Assembly (NCBI RefSeq): GCF_900104245.1
Contig: NZ_FMXN01000015.1
Coordinates: 1 to 47,272, forward strand
Direction: 5' to 3'
From: Pseudidiomarina indica
GTDB taxonomy: Bacteria; Pseudomonadota; Gammaproteobacteria; Enterobacterales; Alteromonadaceae
DNA: 47,272 nt
The translations under genes and the position numbers were made by a program. Below are positions 20,727 to 28,589 of the stretch, in pieces; within the stretch, counting starts at the first letter, position 1; every line of letters starts with the position of its first letter. The notes under the pieces were generated by a model. That model saw nothing but the letters and a program-made list of their open reading frames with translations, made no database searches and had not been told where the DNA came from.

Positions 20727-21090
20727 TCACTTGTTCACTCCAACGAAATTGCAATTGCTGCCCAACCCGCAACGGGCAATCGAGGACGATGCTTGCACAG
20801 CATTCAATCATGGAATCAGCGCCAGCAATTCGCACCACTTGCCCCGATGGTACCTGAGGGTGCACTGCGAGGACTCGATATTCGCTATCCAGCCCAATCA
20901 CTTGGATAGGAAAGCGCATTCCCCAAGTATGAATAGTGCGGCAACGTGGAAACCAAAAGGCAACGTCAGCTGGTGGCAGTTTATGGTAGAGCATGCCCAC
21001 CAAGCGTTGCGGAAAGTAATCCATTACGCGTACTTCTCGCCACAGTAAGTGGCCACTTTGCTCATCATAGAAACGTCCTTGTTTCACCAT
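20719..21090 (-). CDS. DUF192 family protein in Tad operon
   Basis: 123 residues from the ATG at 21090, which follows AGGAGG closely; a GTG at 21087 is an alternative. The conserved DUF192 core is present: RCRTIHTWGMRFPIQVIGLD, then VLAVHPQVPSGQVVR. The family's biochemical function is unknown; members form a small beta-barrel. There is no signal peptide, so it is likely cytoplasmic. It starts within the tadC stop region (7-bp overlap) and so is part of the pilus operon, an association seen in some Tad loci. Confidence 0.8.
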   Translation of the reverse strand: MVKQGRFYDEQSGHLLWREVRVMDYFPQRLVGMLYHKLPPADVAFWFPRCRTIHTWGMRFPIQVIGLDSEYRVLAVHPQVPSGQVVRIAGADSMIECCASIVLDCPLRVGQQLQFRWSEQVNE

Positions 21091-21884
21091 TCTCCTCCTG
21101 TCGCAAAGCGAATTAGAATCGGTCCCAAAATCAACAGCATGGTGACTGGGAAAAAACAAAAAATCAGCGGCAACATGAGCTTTACTGCCACTTCTTGTGC
21201 TCGCTTTTCAGCCGCTAATAGCTGTTGTTGGCGGCACTGTTCTGCTTGGCTTCGTAACGTTTGAGCCAAGGCGCCGCCAGTATGCTGTGCTTGCAGAACC
21301 GCGCCAGCAAACAGGCTAATCCACGCATGCGGAATTCGTTGCGTCAGCACCTGCAGTGCCTCCGTTAAGGTCGCGCCACTTTGCTGCAACCGATGTAAAT
21401 GTCCCAATTCGGCCATGCTCGCTAAATGATTCGAGGTGCCATGCAAGGCGTGCAATGCTGCTGGTAACGATAGCCCCGCTTGAATCAACATCGATAACAT
21501 ATCTAAGGTGCTCGGCCACTGGCTTAGCACACGTTGGAGGTATCGGCGTTGTCGCTGTTTGGCGCTCAGCCAACGCAGTAACAAGATCAGCACTAGGGCC
21601 AGCTTGTATAACAACGGCAGCGGCAACAGCACAAACGGGGCAATAAAGAGAGCTAAAAATACTCGTTGTTGCAGCCAACCTGCGGCGGTTTGGTCGATCG
21701 CTTGATGCTGAGCGAACTGCACGAGCCGTTGCTGCAATGTGGGTGGCAAGCCAGCCACCCCACGCTGAAACAACCCACGCATTTGCGGCCATTGATATCC
21801 ATACCAAAGCACCATGCCCCAGCCACTGATAACAATAAAACTGGTCACTCCTAAGGTGCTGATCAGAATCCAGTCAGCGGGCAT
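21084..21884 (-). CDS. tadC: Tad pilus inner-membrane platform protein TadC
   Basis: 266 residues of the T2SF/GspF platform family. The ATG at 21884 follows AGGG at 7-8 nt; an in-frame GTG at 21890 is too close. Hydrophobic segments lie at the N-terminus, around residues 80-105 and at the C-terminus. The central cytoplasmic T2SF domain reads WPSTLDMLSMLIQAGLSLPAAL and GGALAQTLRSQAEQCRQQQ. It pairs with TadB to form the platform driven by CpaF. It overlaps tadB by 11 bp. Confidence 0.9.
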   Translation of the reverse strand: MPADWILISTLGVTSFIVISGWGMVLWYGYQWPQMRGLFQRGVAGLPPTLQQRLVQFAQHQAIDQTAAGWLQQRVFLALFIAPFVLLPLPLLYKLALVLILLLRWLSAKQRQRRYLQRVLSQWPSTLDMLSMLIQAGLSLPAALHALHGTSNHLASMAELGHLHRLQQSGATLTEALQVLTQRIPHAWISLFAGAVLQAQHTGGALAQTLRSQAEQCRQQQLLAAEKRAQEVAVKLMLPLIFCFFPVTMLLILGPILIRFATGGEW

Positions 21885-22734
21885 AGGCACGCCCTAATAT
21901 CTGTCGAACAAGCAATTGGCCTATTCCGATCAACACGAAACAAAGGCCAATTAAGTAATTACCGGGAGTCGTGTGCAACAAGATTTCAGTGTTTTCCGGA
22001 TGAATAAAATGCAAACTAAAAAAGAGCCCTAACGGCAGTAAAACCATCACTTTGCCTTGCATGCGCGCCTGCGCCGATAAACTTTTTACGCGCTCCACGG
22101 CATAATGTTGTTGCCGCAGATTCAATGCCAAGCGTTGCAATACTTCAACTTGTTGCGCCCCATGCTGCAAACCAAGCTGAATCGTGAGCAATAACTGCAA
22201 CACGGCTTCGGTTTGGATCCGTTGATAAAATTGTTGCAACACGGCATGCATCGACTCACCAATTCGCAATTGCCGAATCATCAGTGCCCACTCATGGCGT
22301 AATGGTGCTGGCAGTTGCGGAGTACTGCGCTCCAACGCCGCTGAAAAACTAAGACCCGCCTGCATGGCCGTTACTAATAAATCGATTGCATCAGGTAATT
22401 GGTTGGTGATTAATCGATAGCGCCGTAGTAACAAAGAGCGCTTTAATAAGAAAATCGAGACGCCCACAACGAGCGCCGCCCCCACACTGGTCCACAATGA
22501 AAATAGGAAGGTTAATAGAAACAAAATAGGCAACAGCAATCCCAGTAAACGTTGCCAAAATACTTCTGCGGGTACATAAATGAGAAACGCATCCAATGAG
22601 CTTTCCGTGCTTTCGGTTAGCCAATATTGAGCCGGCTTACGCCATCGACGAATCCCTAATGAAAAGGCATAAAGACCACTAAAAATGACCGTGGTGCCTG
22701 TGAGCACGATAAAAAAGCGGGTCATGATGTCCAT
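21874..22734 (-). CDS. tadB: Tad pilus inner-membrane platform protein TadB
   Basis: 286 residues, T2SF/GspF family. The ATG at 22734 is favoured: AGGAG lies 10 nt before it, and it begins just inside the end of cpaF (13-bp overlap). N-terminal helix, two central helices (about 70-115) and a C-terminal pair flank the T2SF domain (LPDAIDLLVTAMQAGLSFSAAL; LQHGAQQVEVLQRLALNLRQQ). Partner of TadC. Confidence 0.9.
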   Translation of the reverse strand: MDIMTRFFIVLTGTTVIFSGLYAFSLGIRRWRKPAQYWLTESTESSLDAFLIYVPAEVFWQRLLGLLLPILFLLTFLFSLWTSVGAALVVGVSIFLLKRSLLLRRYRLITNQLPDAIDLLVTAMQAGLSFSAALERSTPQLPAPLRHEWALMIRQLRIGESMHAVLQQFYQRIQTEAVLQLLLTIQLGLQHGAQQVEVLQRLALNLRQQHYAVERVKSLSAQARMQGKVMVLLPLGLFFSLHFIHPENTEILLHTTPGNYLIGLCFVLIGIGQLLVRQILGRAYAR

Positions 22735-23912
22735 GCCGACAGCACTCCTGTTGCAAGGCACTGCTCGCCTTCACGATAGAACATGCGATTCATTTGAATC
22801 ACATTGGCATCAAACCCCGTGACTTCACAAATTTCATGGATCACCCGCTGACCAGAAGAGGTTCGTTTGATATGAACCACCACATCGACGGAGGCCACCA
22901 CTTGCTGCCGAATTGCCATCAGCGGAATATCAAAGCCAGCCATCAACACCATCACTTCCAAGCGCTGTAACGCCTCTCGAGCACTATTGGCATGCAAGGT
23001 GGTCAAGGAGCCTTCGTGTCCGGTGTTCATCGCTTGCAACATATCCAGTGCTTCCGCACCACGACATTCGCCAACAATAATTCGATCGGGCCGCATGCGC
23101 AGTGCGTTAATCAGCAATTCTCGGATGGTAATTTGCCCCTGACCTTCGGCATTTGCTGGGCGCGCTTCCAACGCAATCAGGTTCTCATGCGCCAGCTTAA
23201 GCTCAGCCGCATCTTCAATAGTGACCAACCGTTGGTCGGCTGGTATTAAACTTGCCAAGGTATTCAGCAAGGTGGTTTTTCCAGTTCCTGTGCCGCCAGC
23301 AATCACCAGGTTACGGCGCGTGAGCATGCACTGCTGTAAATAGTCAGCCGCAGCTGCTGATAGTGCTCCTTGTGTCACTAACTCGGTCAGTTCGAGCTGT
23401 TTGGCAAGAAACTTCCGGATAGTTAAACAACTTCCTTTTAAGGCTAATGGCCCCAACACAGCATTGATCCGAGAGCCATCGGGTAACCGCGCATCGACCA
23501 TAGGTTGTGAACTATCTAAGCGCCGTCCCAGTGGGGTAATAATTCGCTCAATCACTCGCAGCAATTCAGCTTCACTGGCAAAGGCAACCTCACTCGCCAC
23601 CAGCTGTCCCTGCCGCTCAATGAATATTGTCTGGTAGTCATTGACCATAATTTCACTGATGCTGGGGTCTTGTAACAACTGTGTTAATGGACCTAACCCA
23701 ATGCAGTCATTGACGATTTCCTTCATGATCGGGAGCAGTTGACTGGCTTGTTCCGATGGCAACGTCAAACGATAGCCATCAAGTAAGGTCAATGCGTGTT
23801 GATGAAGTTCTGACGGCGTCATGGCCTCAATATTTTGCTGACTCCGCTGCAACGTGCGACGAAGGTATTGCCCTGCGGCTTCTCGGTTAGTTTTCGTCAT
23901 AAAGCCCCACAC
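22722..23912 (-). CDS. cpaF: Tad pilus assembly ATPase CpaF/TadA
   Basis: 396 residues, secretion ATPase of the VirB11/GspE family powering Flp pilus assembly. Visible: Walker A GGTGTGKTT, Asp box VTIEDAAELKL, Walker B IIVGECRGAEALDML and His box SLTTLHANSAREAL. The N-terminal domain with SEIMVNDYQTIFIER is typical of CpaF. An ATG at 23900 (four residues shorter) is an alternative start. It overlaps the secretin gene by up to 26 bp. It lacks the usual upstream neighbour TadZ/CpaE. Confidence 0.95.
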   Translation of the reverse strand: MWGFMTKTNREAAGQYLRRTLQRSQQNIEAMTPSELHQHALTLLDGYRLTLPSEQASQLLPIMKEIVNDCIGLGPLTQLLQDPSISEIMVNDYQTIFIERQGQLVASEVAFASEAELLRVIERIITPLGRRLDSSQPMVDARLPDGSRINAVLGPLALKGSCLTIRKFLAKQLELTELVTQGALSAAAADYLQQCMLTRRNLVIAGGTGTGKTTLLNTLASLIPADQRLVTIEDAAELKLAHENLIALEARPANAEGQGQITIRELLINALRMRPDRIIVGECRGAEALDMLQAMNTGHEGSLTTLHANSAREALQRLEVMVLMAGFDIPLMAIRQQVVASVDVVVHIKRTSSGQRVIHEICEVTGFDANVIQMNRMFYREGEQCLATGVLSAWTS

Positions 23913-25083
23913 ATTGAATTGCCTGACGAAACGCTTCGATATCTTGTTGCGCCTGTTGATGGGCTTGTTGTTGCTGTTTTTTATGCGTCATCAACGTGGG
24001 GGTCACGACCACCACAAACTCAGTTTGCGCGGAGCGGAACTCGCGTGAGGTGAAAAGCTCGCCAAGAATCGGAAGTTGATTTAAGCCGGGAAACAAATCA
24101 GCGTGCTGGGACTGCTCCTGACTGAATAATCCAGATAACACGATGGCCTCACCACTTTCAGCGGTAAGTAAACTACTGACTCGGCGGGTTAACATTCCCG
24201 GGATCCCTTGTACTGCCGTAGCCGGATCGATGGTACTGATTTCCGCCTGGATCAAGGTGGACACCTGCCCCTGCCCTAAATCGGTCGGTGACATCGAAAG
24301 CGAAATGCCATAATCGCGAAATTCCAAATCAGGAACCCCTTGCGCGCTCAGCTGCGGAATTGGAATTTCGCCACCCACCAAGAATTCTGCTTGGCCACCA
24401 CTGGCAGCCATCAGCCGCGGCTCTGCTAACACACGAGCATGACCACTTTGCACTAACAAATTCACGGTGGAGTTCAATAGAATGGGGAAATCCAACCACG
24501 GCGAGGTGTCATCACTAATGGTAGGGCCAGCCACCGAACTTGGCCATTTCACGCCAAAACTTTCCGCACGCTGCCGTTTCACCTCCAAAATTCGGACATG
24601 TAATTCAATCATGGCCTGCATGGGCACCGGAACTTCTTGTAACAGAAGTAACCAGTGGGGGTATTTTTCGCCGACCTGTTGCACCTGTTGATAGGCATTG
24701 GAAGGCAATTGCCCGCTAATTTCTACCAAGCCTTCGTGATGCTGAATCGTCAATTGCGGAAAGGACTTGTGCAACCACGCTAGCTGCGCTGTTTCACTCA
24801 CATTGGGACGCGCACTAATATGGATCGCAAGGGTCGTAAACTCCCCCGAGTCATGACGTAAAATAAGCTCTGTTTGTCCTGCTTGGACCGCTTTTAATAC
24901 CAAATCATGAGGCTCAATGAGCTCAACTTGTAGCAGTGTTTCGTCACCCACCACCACATGGCTCACGTGTTCCAATTGCAAGAGTTGCGTTGCTCCCACC
25001 TGCAGCCGGACTGTTTCGCTCGCAACCACTGTGGAGCTGATGCTCATGGCCAGAAGCCAACCCAATAAATTAAAATAGTTCAT
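23887..25083 (-). CDS. rcpA: Tad pilus secretin (RcpA/CpaC)
   Basis: 398 residues from the ATG at 25083. This start gives a signal peptide (MNYFNLLGWLLAMSISSTVVA), overlaps the cpaB stop by 14 bp and follows AGGG. The N-terminal pilus-formation domain (about 25-110) and a BON-like segment precede the C-terminal secretin beta domain with VLAEPRLMAASGGQAEFLVGGEIPIP and the closing LPILGELFTSREF. It forms the outer-membrane channel for the pilus. Short for a secretin but with all expected parts. It retains no visible S-domain, so it may rely on the TPR lipoprotein. Confidence 0.92.
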   Translation of the reverse strand: MNYFNLLGWLLAMSISSTVVASETVRLQVGATQLLQLEHVSHVVVGDETLLQVELIEPHDLVLKAVQAGQTELILRHDSGEFTTLAIHISARPNVSETAQLAWLHKSFPQLTIQHHEGLVEISGQLPSNAYQQVQQVGEKYPHWLLLLQEVPVPMQAMIELHVRILEVKRQRAESFGVKWPSSVAGPTISDDTSPWLDFPILLNSTVNLLVQSGHARVLAEPRLMAASGGQAEFLVGGEIPIPQLSAQGVPDLEFRDYGISLSMSPTDLGQGQVSTLIQAEISTIDPATAVQGIPGMLTRRVSSLLTAESGEAIVLSGLFSQEQSQHADLFPGLNQLPILGELFTSREFRSAQTEFVVVVTPTLMTHKKQQQQAHQQAQQDIEAFRQAIQCVGLYDEN

Positions 25084-25819
25084 GCTGTGTCGCCCTATCC
25101 GTGGCAAACCAATGAATCTTAATCGGCCGCACCTGAACGCTTGGTTGATAAGCATTGTCATGTTGCAACCATAGCGCGAAATCTTGCTGCCGAATCTGCT
25201 CAAACTGCTGTGCCTGCTCAGCCGTCATTTCAAAGGTAATCGTGGTCGGTAAGTACCCACCCACTTGCATATCGATATGCTGAGTCGTCTCAAATTGGTC
25301 AAAAGCAATCACGGGGATATTGACCAATTCAACGGGCGCTTGCTCGGATAAATAATTGCGCCCCCGCAAGGTGACCCAATCCCCTACCTGTAATAGCCCA
25401 TGGTGAAGCTGCTGCAACGAAACTTGAGCGGTCACCGCATAACGACCGGCGCTGAGTCGTCCTGCGAGCCCAAGTTGCCGCCCGACCGCAATGGCTTCAG
25501 CAGTAAAAGGCTCGCCTCGTTCCACAAAACGGCTGGTTGTTAACCCGATAATCGCGACTGCATCACTTGGTCGCAGCCAGGTTTCTTGCACCAAACGTTG
25601 GGGGTAATTCCGCACCACCAAATACTCTTCTTGAATGGTTTCCCCGGCCATTAAATCACGTTGGCTCACCAGCACAGCAGCTTCCACTTCTTGCTGTTGC
25701 AAAACTTGGCGTTGCGTGTTTTCGTCAATGTATTGCTGGATCAAGTGATAGCAAGCCAGGCTTAACAATAGGCTTCCGCCCACCAGCAACCACAGTTTAT
25801 AGCGCCCAAAATTCAGCAT
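25070..25819 (-). CDS. cpaB: Tad pilus assembly protein CpaB/RcpC
   Basis: 249 residues. One N-terminal membrane anchor (LWLLVGGSLLLSLACY), then a SAF domain at about 45-115 (AAVLVSQRDLMAGETIQEEYL) and the RcpC/CpaB C-terminal region (VGDWVTLRGRN). CpaB is a periplasmic component linked to the secretin. It starts 6 nt after the TadE-like gene and overlaps rcpA by 14 bp. Confidence 0.9.
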   Translation of the reverse strand: MLNFGRYKLWLLVGGSLLLSLACYHLIQQYIDENTQRQVLQQQEVEAAVLVSQRDLMAGETIQEEYLVVRNYPQRLVQETWLRPSDAVAIIGLTTSRFVERGEPFTAEAIAVGRQLGLAGRLSAGRYAVTAQVSLQQLHHGLLQVGDWVTLRGRNYLSEQAPVELVNIPVIAFDQFETTQHIDMQVGGYLPTTITFEMTAEQAQQFEQIRQQDFALWLQHDNAYQPSVQVRPIKIHWFATDRATQHELF

Positions 25820-25825
25820 TCGCCA

Positions 25826-26095
25826 TCACCCAACCAACGGGTTTAATAGAAAATAATTCCAAATCCAATCGACCCGTTGCGCAATGACGCCAACAACTCG
25901 CTTCCCGTAACTAAGAATGGTTACCTGTTGTCCAGCCCAAGGTGCTTGCCAAACGACCAGCAACAAGCTCACCAAAATCAATAGCTCAACGGCGCTTTGC
26001 CCCCGTTGTGATAAGCACGCTGTAGTTACTTTTTGCTGCTGGGATGAAGAGCAAGGATGCTTCAGGATTTGCCAACTGGGCATGATACCGTCCAT
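25826..26095 (-). CDS. TadE-like pseudopilin, start buried in upstream gene
   Basis: 89 residues. A 32-residue leader ends in RG, followed by QSAVELLILVSLLLVVW: prepilin-type cut after Gly with Glu at mature position 5, then one membrane helix. This is the TadE-type class. The ATG at 26095 has an excellent ribosome site, GGAGG with 6-nt spacing, although it lies 110 nt inside the preceding gene in another frame. The mature part is short (about 57 residues). Likely a minor pilin; placement before cpaB fits. Confidence 0.78.
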   Translation of the reverse strand: MDGIMPSWQILKHPCSSSQQQKVTTACLSQRGQSAVELLILVSLLLVVWQAPWAGQQVTILSYGKRVVGVIAQRVDWIWNYFLLNPLVG

Positions 26096-26498
26096 GGGTG
26101 ACCTCCGTTAATGACCGCATTCGTTGTGCTAAACGTAATTTCGCTGCCTGTTTTAAGGATGAGGTTGGGTGACTAGACTGATAAATTTCTAACCGATAGT
26201 GATCGAACCATTGTTCAATCACCAACTCACCCAACCATGACGTGCGCGCTACAGGAGCAGCTTCTGCCACTGTAAAAGAATGGGCATAGGCTTGCCCCGC
26301 CACTTCATGCACATGCCAAATTTCGTTGGGCTGGGTGTGGCATAAGTATTGATGCGGCAAGTCAGCAATTGACGTGCAAGCGAAAAGACTCACCAGCTGC
26401 GCGAGTAGCTGAGGCTCATGTAATTGCCACAACACTCCTGTTGCAGCTTCCGCAAGCTGTTGTGCATGCTGTTGCAACCATGCAGTTATTGTCGACAT
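25986..26498 (-). CDS. unknown protein within the Tad operon
   Basis: A 170-residue protein of a family I do not recognise. It has no signal peptide or membrane helix. It is rich in Gln, His, Leu and Ala, with a likely helical N-terminus (ITAWLQQHAQQLAEAATGVL). It starts 13 bp inside the end of the pseudopilin gene, and its last 110 bp overlap the TadE-like gene out of frame. Both frames look coding (both continue known-type or well-composed protein without stops). Presumed cytoplasmic accessory of this pilus operon. Confidence 0.65.
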   Translation of the reverse strand: MSTITAWLQQHAQQLAEAATGVLWQLHEPQLLAQLVSLFACTSIADLPHQYLCHTQPNEIWHVHEVAGQAYAHSFTVAEAAPVARTSWLGELVIEQWFDHYRLEIYQSSHPTSSLKQAAKLRLAQRMRSLTEVTHGRYHAQLANPEASLLFIPAAKSNYSVLITTGAKRR

Positions 26499-27034
26499 AG
26501 ATCATTCCAACAGCGCAGTTCAAATGGCGTCACATCTGGTGCTATCTTGCCAAATTGCAGCTGACCAGCAGCCAACTCTTTGGCCATTGGCAAGTGCCCG
26601 ATAAAGTTAAGCAAGGGGCCAATGCCTAACTGCTCCAAGTAATGACTCAAGGTTAAGCTTTGCGGCATGCTGATTAAGTCATTTGCCCGTTGTGCCTGCC
26701 AGCCATCTACCAAGCGAGCCAATTGATAATGGGGATGATCGCCCGCCACGCTGTACAAATTATCCAGAGCCACATTCAACTGCGTATAACGCTGCAACGG
26801 CTGGATGATTGGTGCCACTTGCCGAGTAAAAGGGTCCTTGGCATGCCGTTGCCACGTGGGTTGTGGCACTGGCTGCAAAATACTTGCCTTGAGGGTATCC
26901 AACTGCTCATGCTGTTCGGTCAACGCCTGATTCAATTGAGTGACGCTGAACGTCAGTGTGAGTCCTAACAGACTGGTTAAGATGAGTAGCTCCACGAAAC
27001 CTTGGCCTCGTTGTTGTTTGCTTCCTTGCCTCAT
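26486..27034 (-). CDS. pseudopilin-like protein (TadE/TadF class)
   Basis: 182 residues from the ATG at 27034, which overlaps the TadG-like stop (ATGA). Leader MRQGSKQQRG is followed by QGFVELLILTSLLGLTLTF, i.e. Gly at the cut site, Glu at mature position 5 and a single hydrophobic helix, as in pilin-like proteins processed by a prepilin peptidase. The periplasmic part has two Cys near the C-terminus (RCWNDLC) that could form a disulfide. Probably a minor pilin of the Tad system. Confidence 0.75.
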   Translation of the reverse strand: MRQGSKQQRGQGFVELLILTSLLGLTLTFSVTQLNQALTEQHEQLDTLKASILQPVPQPTWQRHAKDPFTRQVAPIIQPLQRYTQLNVALDNLYSVAGDHPHYQLARLVDGWQAQRANDLISMPQSLTLSHYLEQLGIGPLLNFIGHLPMAKELAAGQLQFGKIAPDVTPFELRCWNDLCRQ

Positions 27035-28233
27035 ATAAAACGCTCCAAAATTAGTTTTTCGCTCGCCTGCAGCGGTTGTAATTCCGGCTCCCATAACGGA
27101 TTGAATAAATTTGCGCGTTCTTGCCGACCATCCTTTCGTGGGATCGGCTCAGGACGGGAAAACTGCAGTCCTGCTTTTGCAACCACCCCATCAAACTGCA
27201 GGATGACACTGGGCCATTGGCTTGGCGCTAAGGCCGTTTGATTGAAGTAATGCGGCGCCTGAATCACCCCATAATTTTTTTGCCGGCTCAACGCCATGGA
27301 TGAAGTACGGCGATTGATAGCGCGGCTTCGTCCAAAGCCATCATGGGTTAAGCGGGTGATTGCATTGGTTTGATAGGCCGCACCATAGCCCCAGGGGATC
27401 TCCTGACGGGTAAACAGTAAATTAATATGCACTGCGACCGTATCCAGCGCCTGCCAGCTCCAGCGCCCATACTGCTCCACCTGCAAATCACTGCCGCCTG
27501 TTTTTTCGACTTTCACTAGGCCAGCATCAAACCATCGATAACTGCGATTCTGTGAGAATGGATCTTGGCTGGCGGTCACCATATCGGCAAATAAATGCTC
27601 ATCATTGGTCGCCGATGTTGGTGTCACCGCCCGCCACCAAAGCCACGGAAACTCCACCACTCCAGGGCTATGAAGCAGAACCCAAGGTTGATGGGTGAGT
27701 TGTTGTTGCCGCGCAATTTCAGCAAGTGTTTGCGGGATCAACATGGCGAAGGAAGAACGAATCAACCACTGCGACGTTTGTAATACGGTTTCCACCACCT
27801 GCTGCATGCTTAATGCAGCTTGAATCATCATCTGTAGTGGCTGTTCAAGCCGTTGCATCATGGTCGCTAAATAGCGAGTAATCACATTCACGTAGGGAAT
27901 GACACTGCTGACCGTCGCGAGCCGCAATGCGGCCGTTGCCAGATGACTGTACCAGCTGCTCAACCCCAGCAGTTGCCCATGCGTCACTTGATTGGCAATG
28001 AGCGCGCGATTCACAATGGCTAAAAGATTAAACTCACGGGCCATGATAGTGGCAGCACTCAACACCATGGTGTCGGCAGCACTTTGCAGATACCATTGCC
28101 GCTGAATCCGGTGTTGCTGGGTGGCACTGCCCAGCAGCAACAGCAACACGGCAGCAATGACAGGGAGCGTGAGAATGCTCACATACCCCGCCGCTGAAGT
28201 GAACTTAGTTGCCCGACTCGGTAACTTCATCAT
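27031..28233 (-). CDS. tadG: TadG-like membrane-anchored protein
   Basis: 400 residues. An N-terminal membrane anchor (ILTLPVIAAVLLLLLG near 20-36) is followed by QSAADTMVLSAATIMARE, the characteristic segment after the TadG/TadE-type anchor. The rest is periplasmic with no recognised domain; no von Willebrand domain is evident, unlike long TadG proteins. Second gene of the operon, overlapping the pilin gene by 29 bp. TadG-type proteins are thought to anchor or stabilise the pilus. Confidence 0.75.
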   Translation of the reverse strand: MMKLPSRATKFTSAAGYVSILTLPVIAAVLLLLLGSATQQHRIQRQWYLQSAADTMVLSAATIMAREFNLLAIVNRALIANQVTHGQLLGLSSWYSHLATAALRLATVSSVIPYVNVITRYLATMMQRLEQPLQMMIQAALSMQQVVETVLQTSQWLIRSSFAMLIPQTLAEIARQQQLTHQPWVLLHSPGVVEFPWLWWRAVTPTSATNDEHLFADMVTASQDPFSQNRSYRWFDAGLVKVEKTGGSDLQVEQYGRWSWQALDTVAVHINLLFTRQEIPWGYGAAYQTNAITRLTHDGFGRSRAINRRTSSMALSRQKNYGVIQAPHYFNQTALAPSQWPSVILQFDGVVAKAGLQFSRPEPIPRKDGRQERANLFNPLWEPELQPLQASEKLILERFI

Positions 28234-28501
28234 AATTACCTAAGTTCACATCTTGTCGGCTTAAGGTGTTCGCTCGACGCGCCGCACTGCGTGCTGTATT
28301 CAACTGGCTATTAGCACTTTGTCCTGTCACTTCACTGGCAATCCCTGCCACTTGGCCACGGACCGCTTTCCCGAGTAACGAGTAAACCCCAATTGCAGCA
28401 ACCGCAACCAAGGCAACAATAATGATATATTCGGTCATGCCTTGTCCTCGTACCCGCCAACTTGTATGCGGGGGAGGACAACTATTAGCTTCCTGCCACA
28501 T
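28205..28501 (-). CDS. flp: Flp-type pilin
   Basis: 98 residues, longer than classical Flp (about 50-75). The leader ends VRG, then QGMTEYIIIVALVAVAAIGVY: cutting after Gly19 places Glu at +5 and Tyr at +6, the Flp signature. A hydrophobic helix is followed by a polar tail (VRGQVAGIASEVTGQSANSQ). It is the first gene of the Tad operon, behind its own promoter (28551-28580), as expected for the major subunit. GGAAGG precedes the ATG. Confidence 0.88.
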   Translation of the reverse strand: MWQEANSCPPPHTSWRVRGQGMTEYIIIVALVAVAAIGVYSLLGKAVRGQVAGIASEVTGQSANSQLNTARSAARRANTLSRQDVNLGNYDEVTESGN

Positions 28502-28550
28502 GCTGAGCTTCCTTCCAATTTAAACGGTTGAGAAGCTCAGTGTAGTCGTG

Positions 28551-28580
28551 AATATAGGTAGGTCAGAAGAAAGTAAGCAA
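28551..28580 (-). promoter_or_regulatory. putative Tad operon promoter
   Basis: The minus strand has TTGCTT (28575-28580), an 18-nt spacer and TATATT (28551-28556), about 50 nt before the Flp pilin ATG. The -35 overlaps the queE terminator stem. The only gap large enough for a promoter in this operon is here. Moderate sigma-70 match. Confidence 0.5.
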
Positions 28581-28589
28581 TCGCTTACT
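28564..28589 (-). terminator. queE terminator overlapping its stop codon
   Basis: The minus strand AGTAAGC-GATT-GCTTACT hairpin (28572-28589) is followed by TTCTTCT. The queE stop TAA (28585-28587) lies inside the first stem arm. A compact but weak intrinsic terminator separating queE from the Tad operon. Confidence 0.55.
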
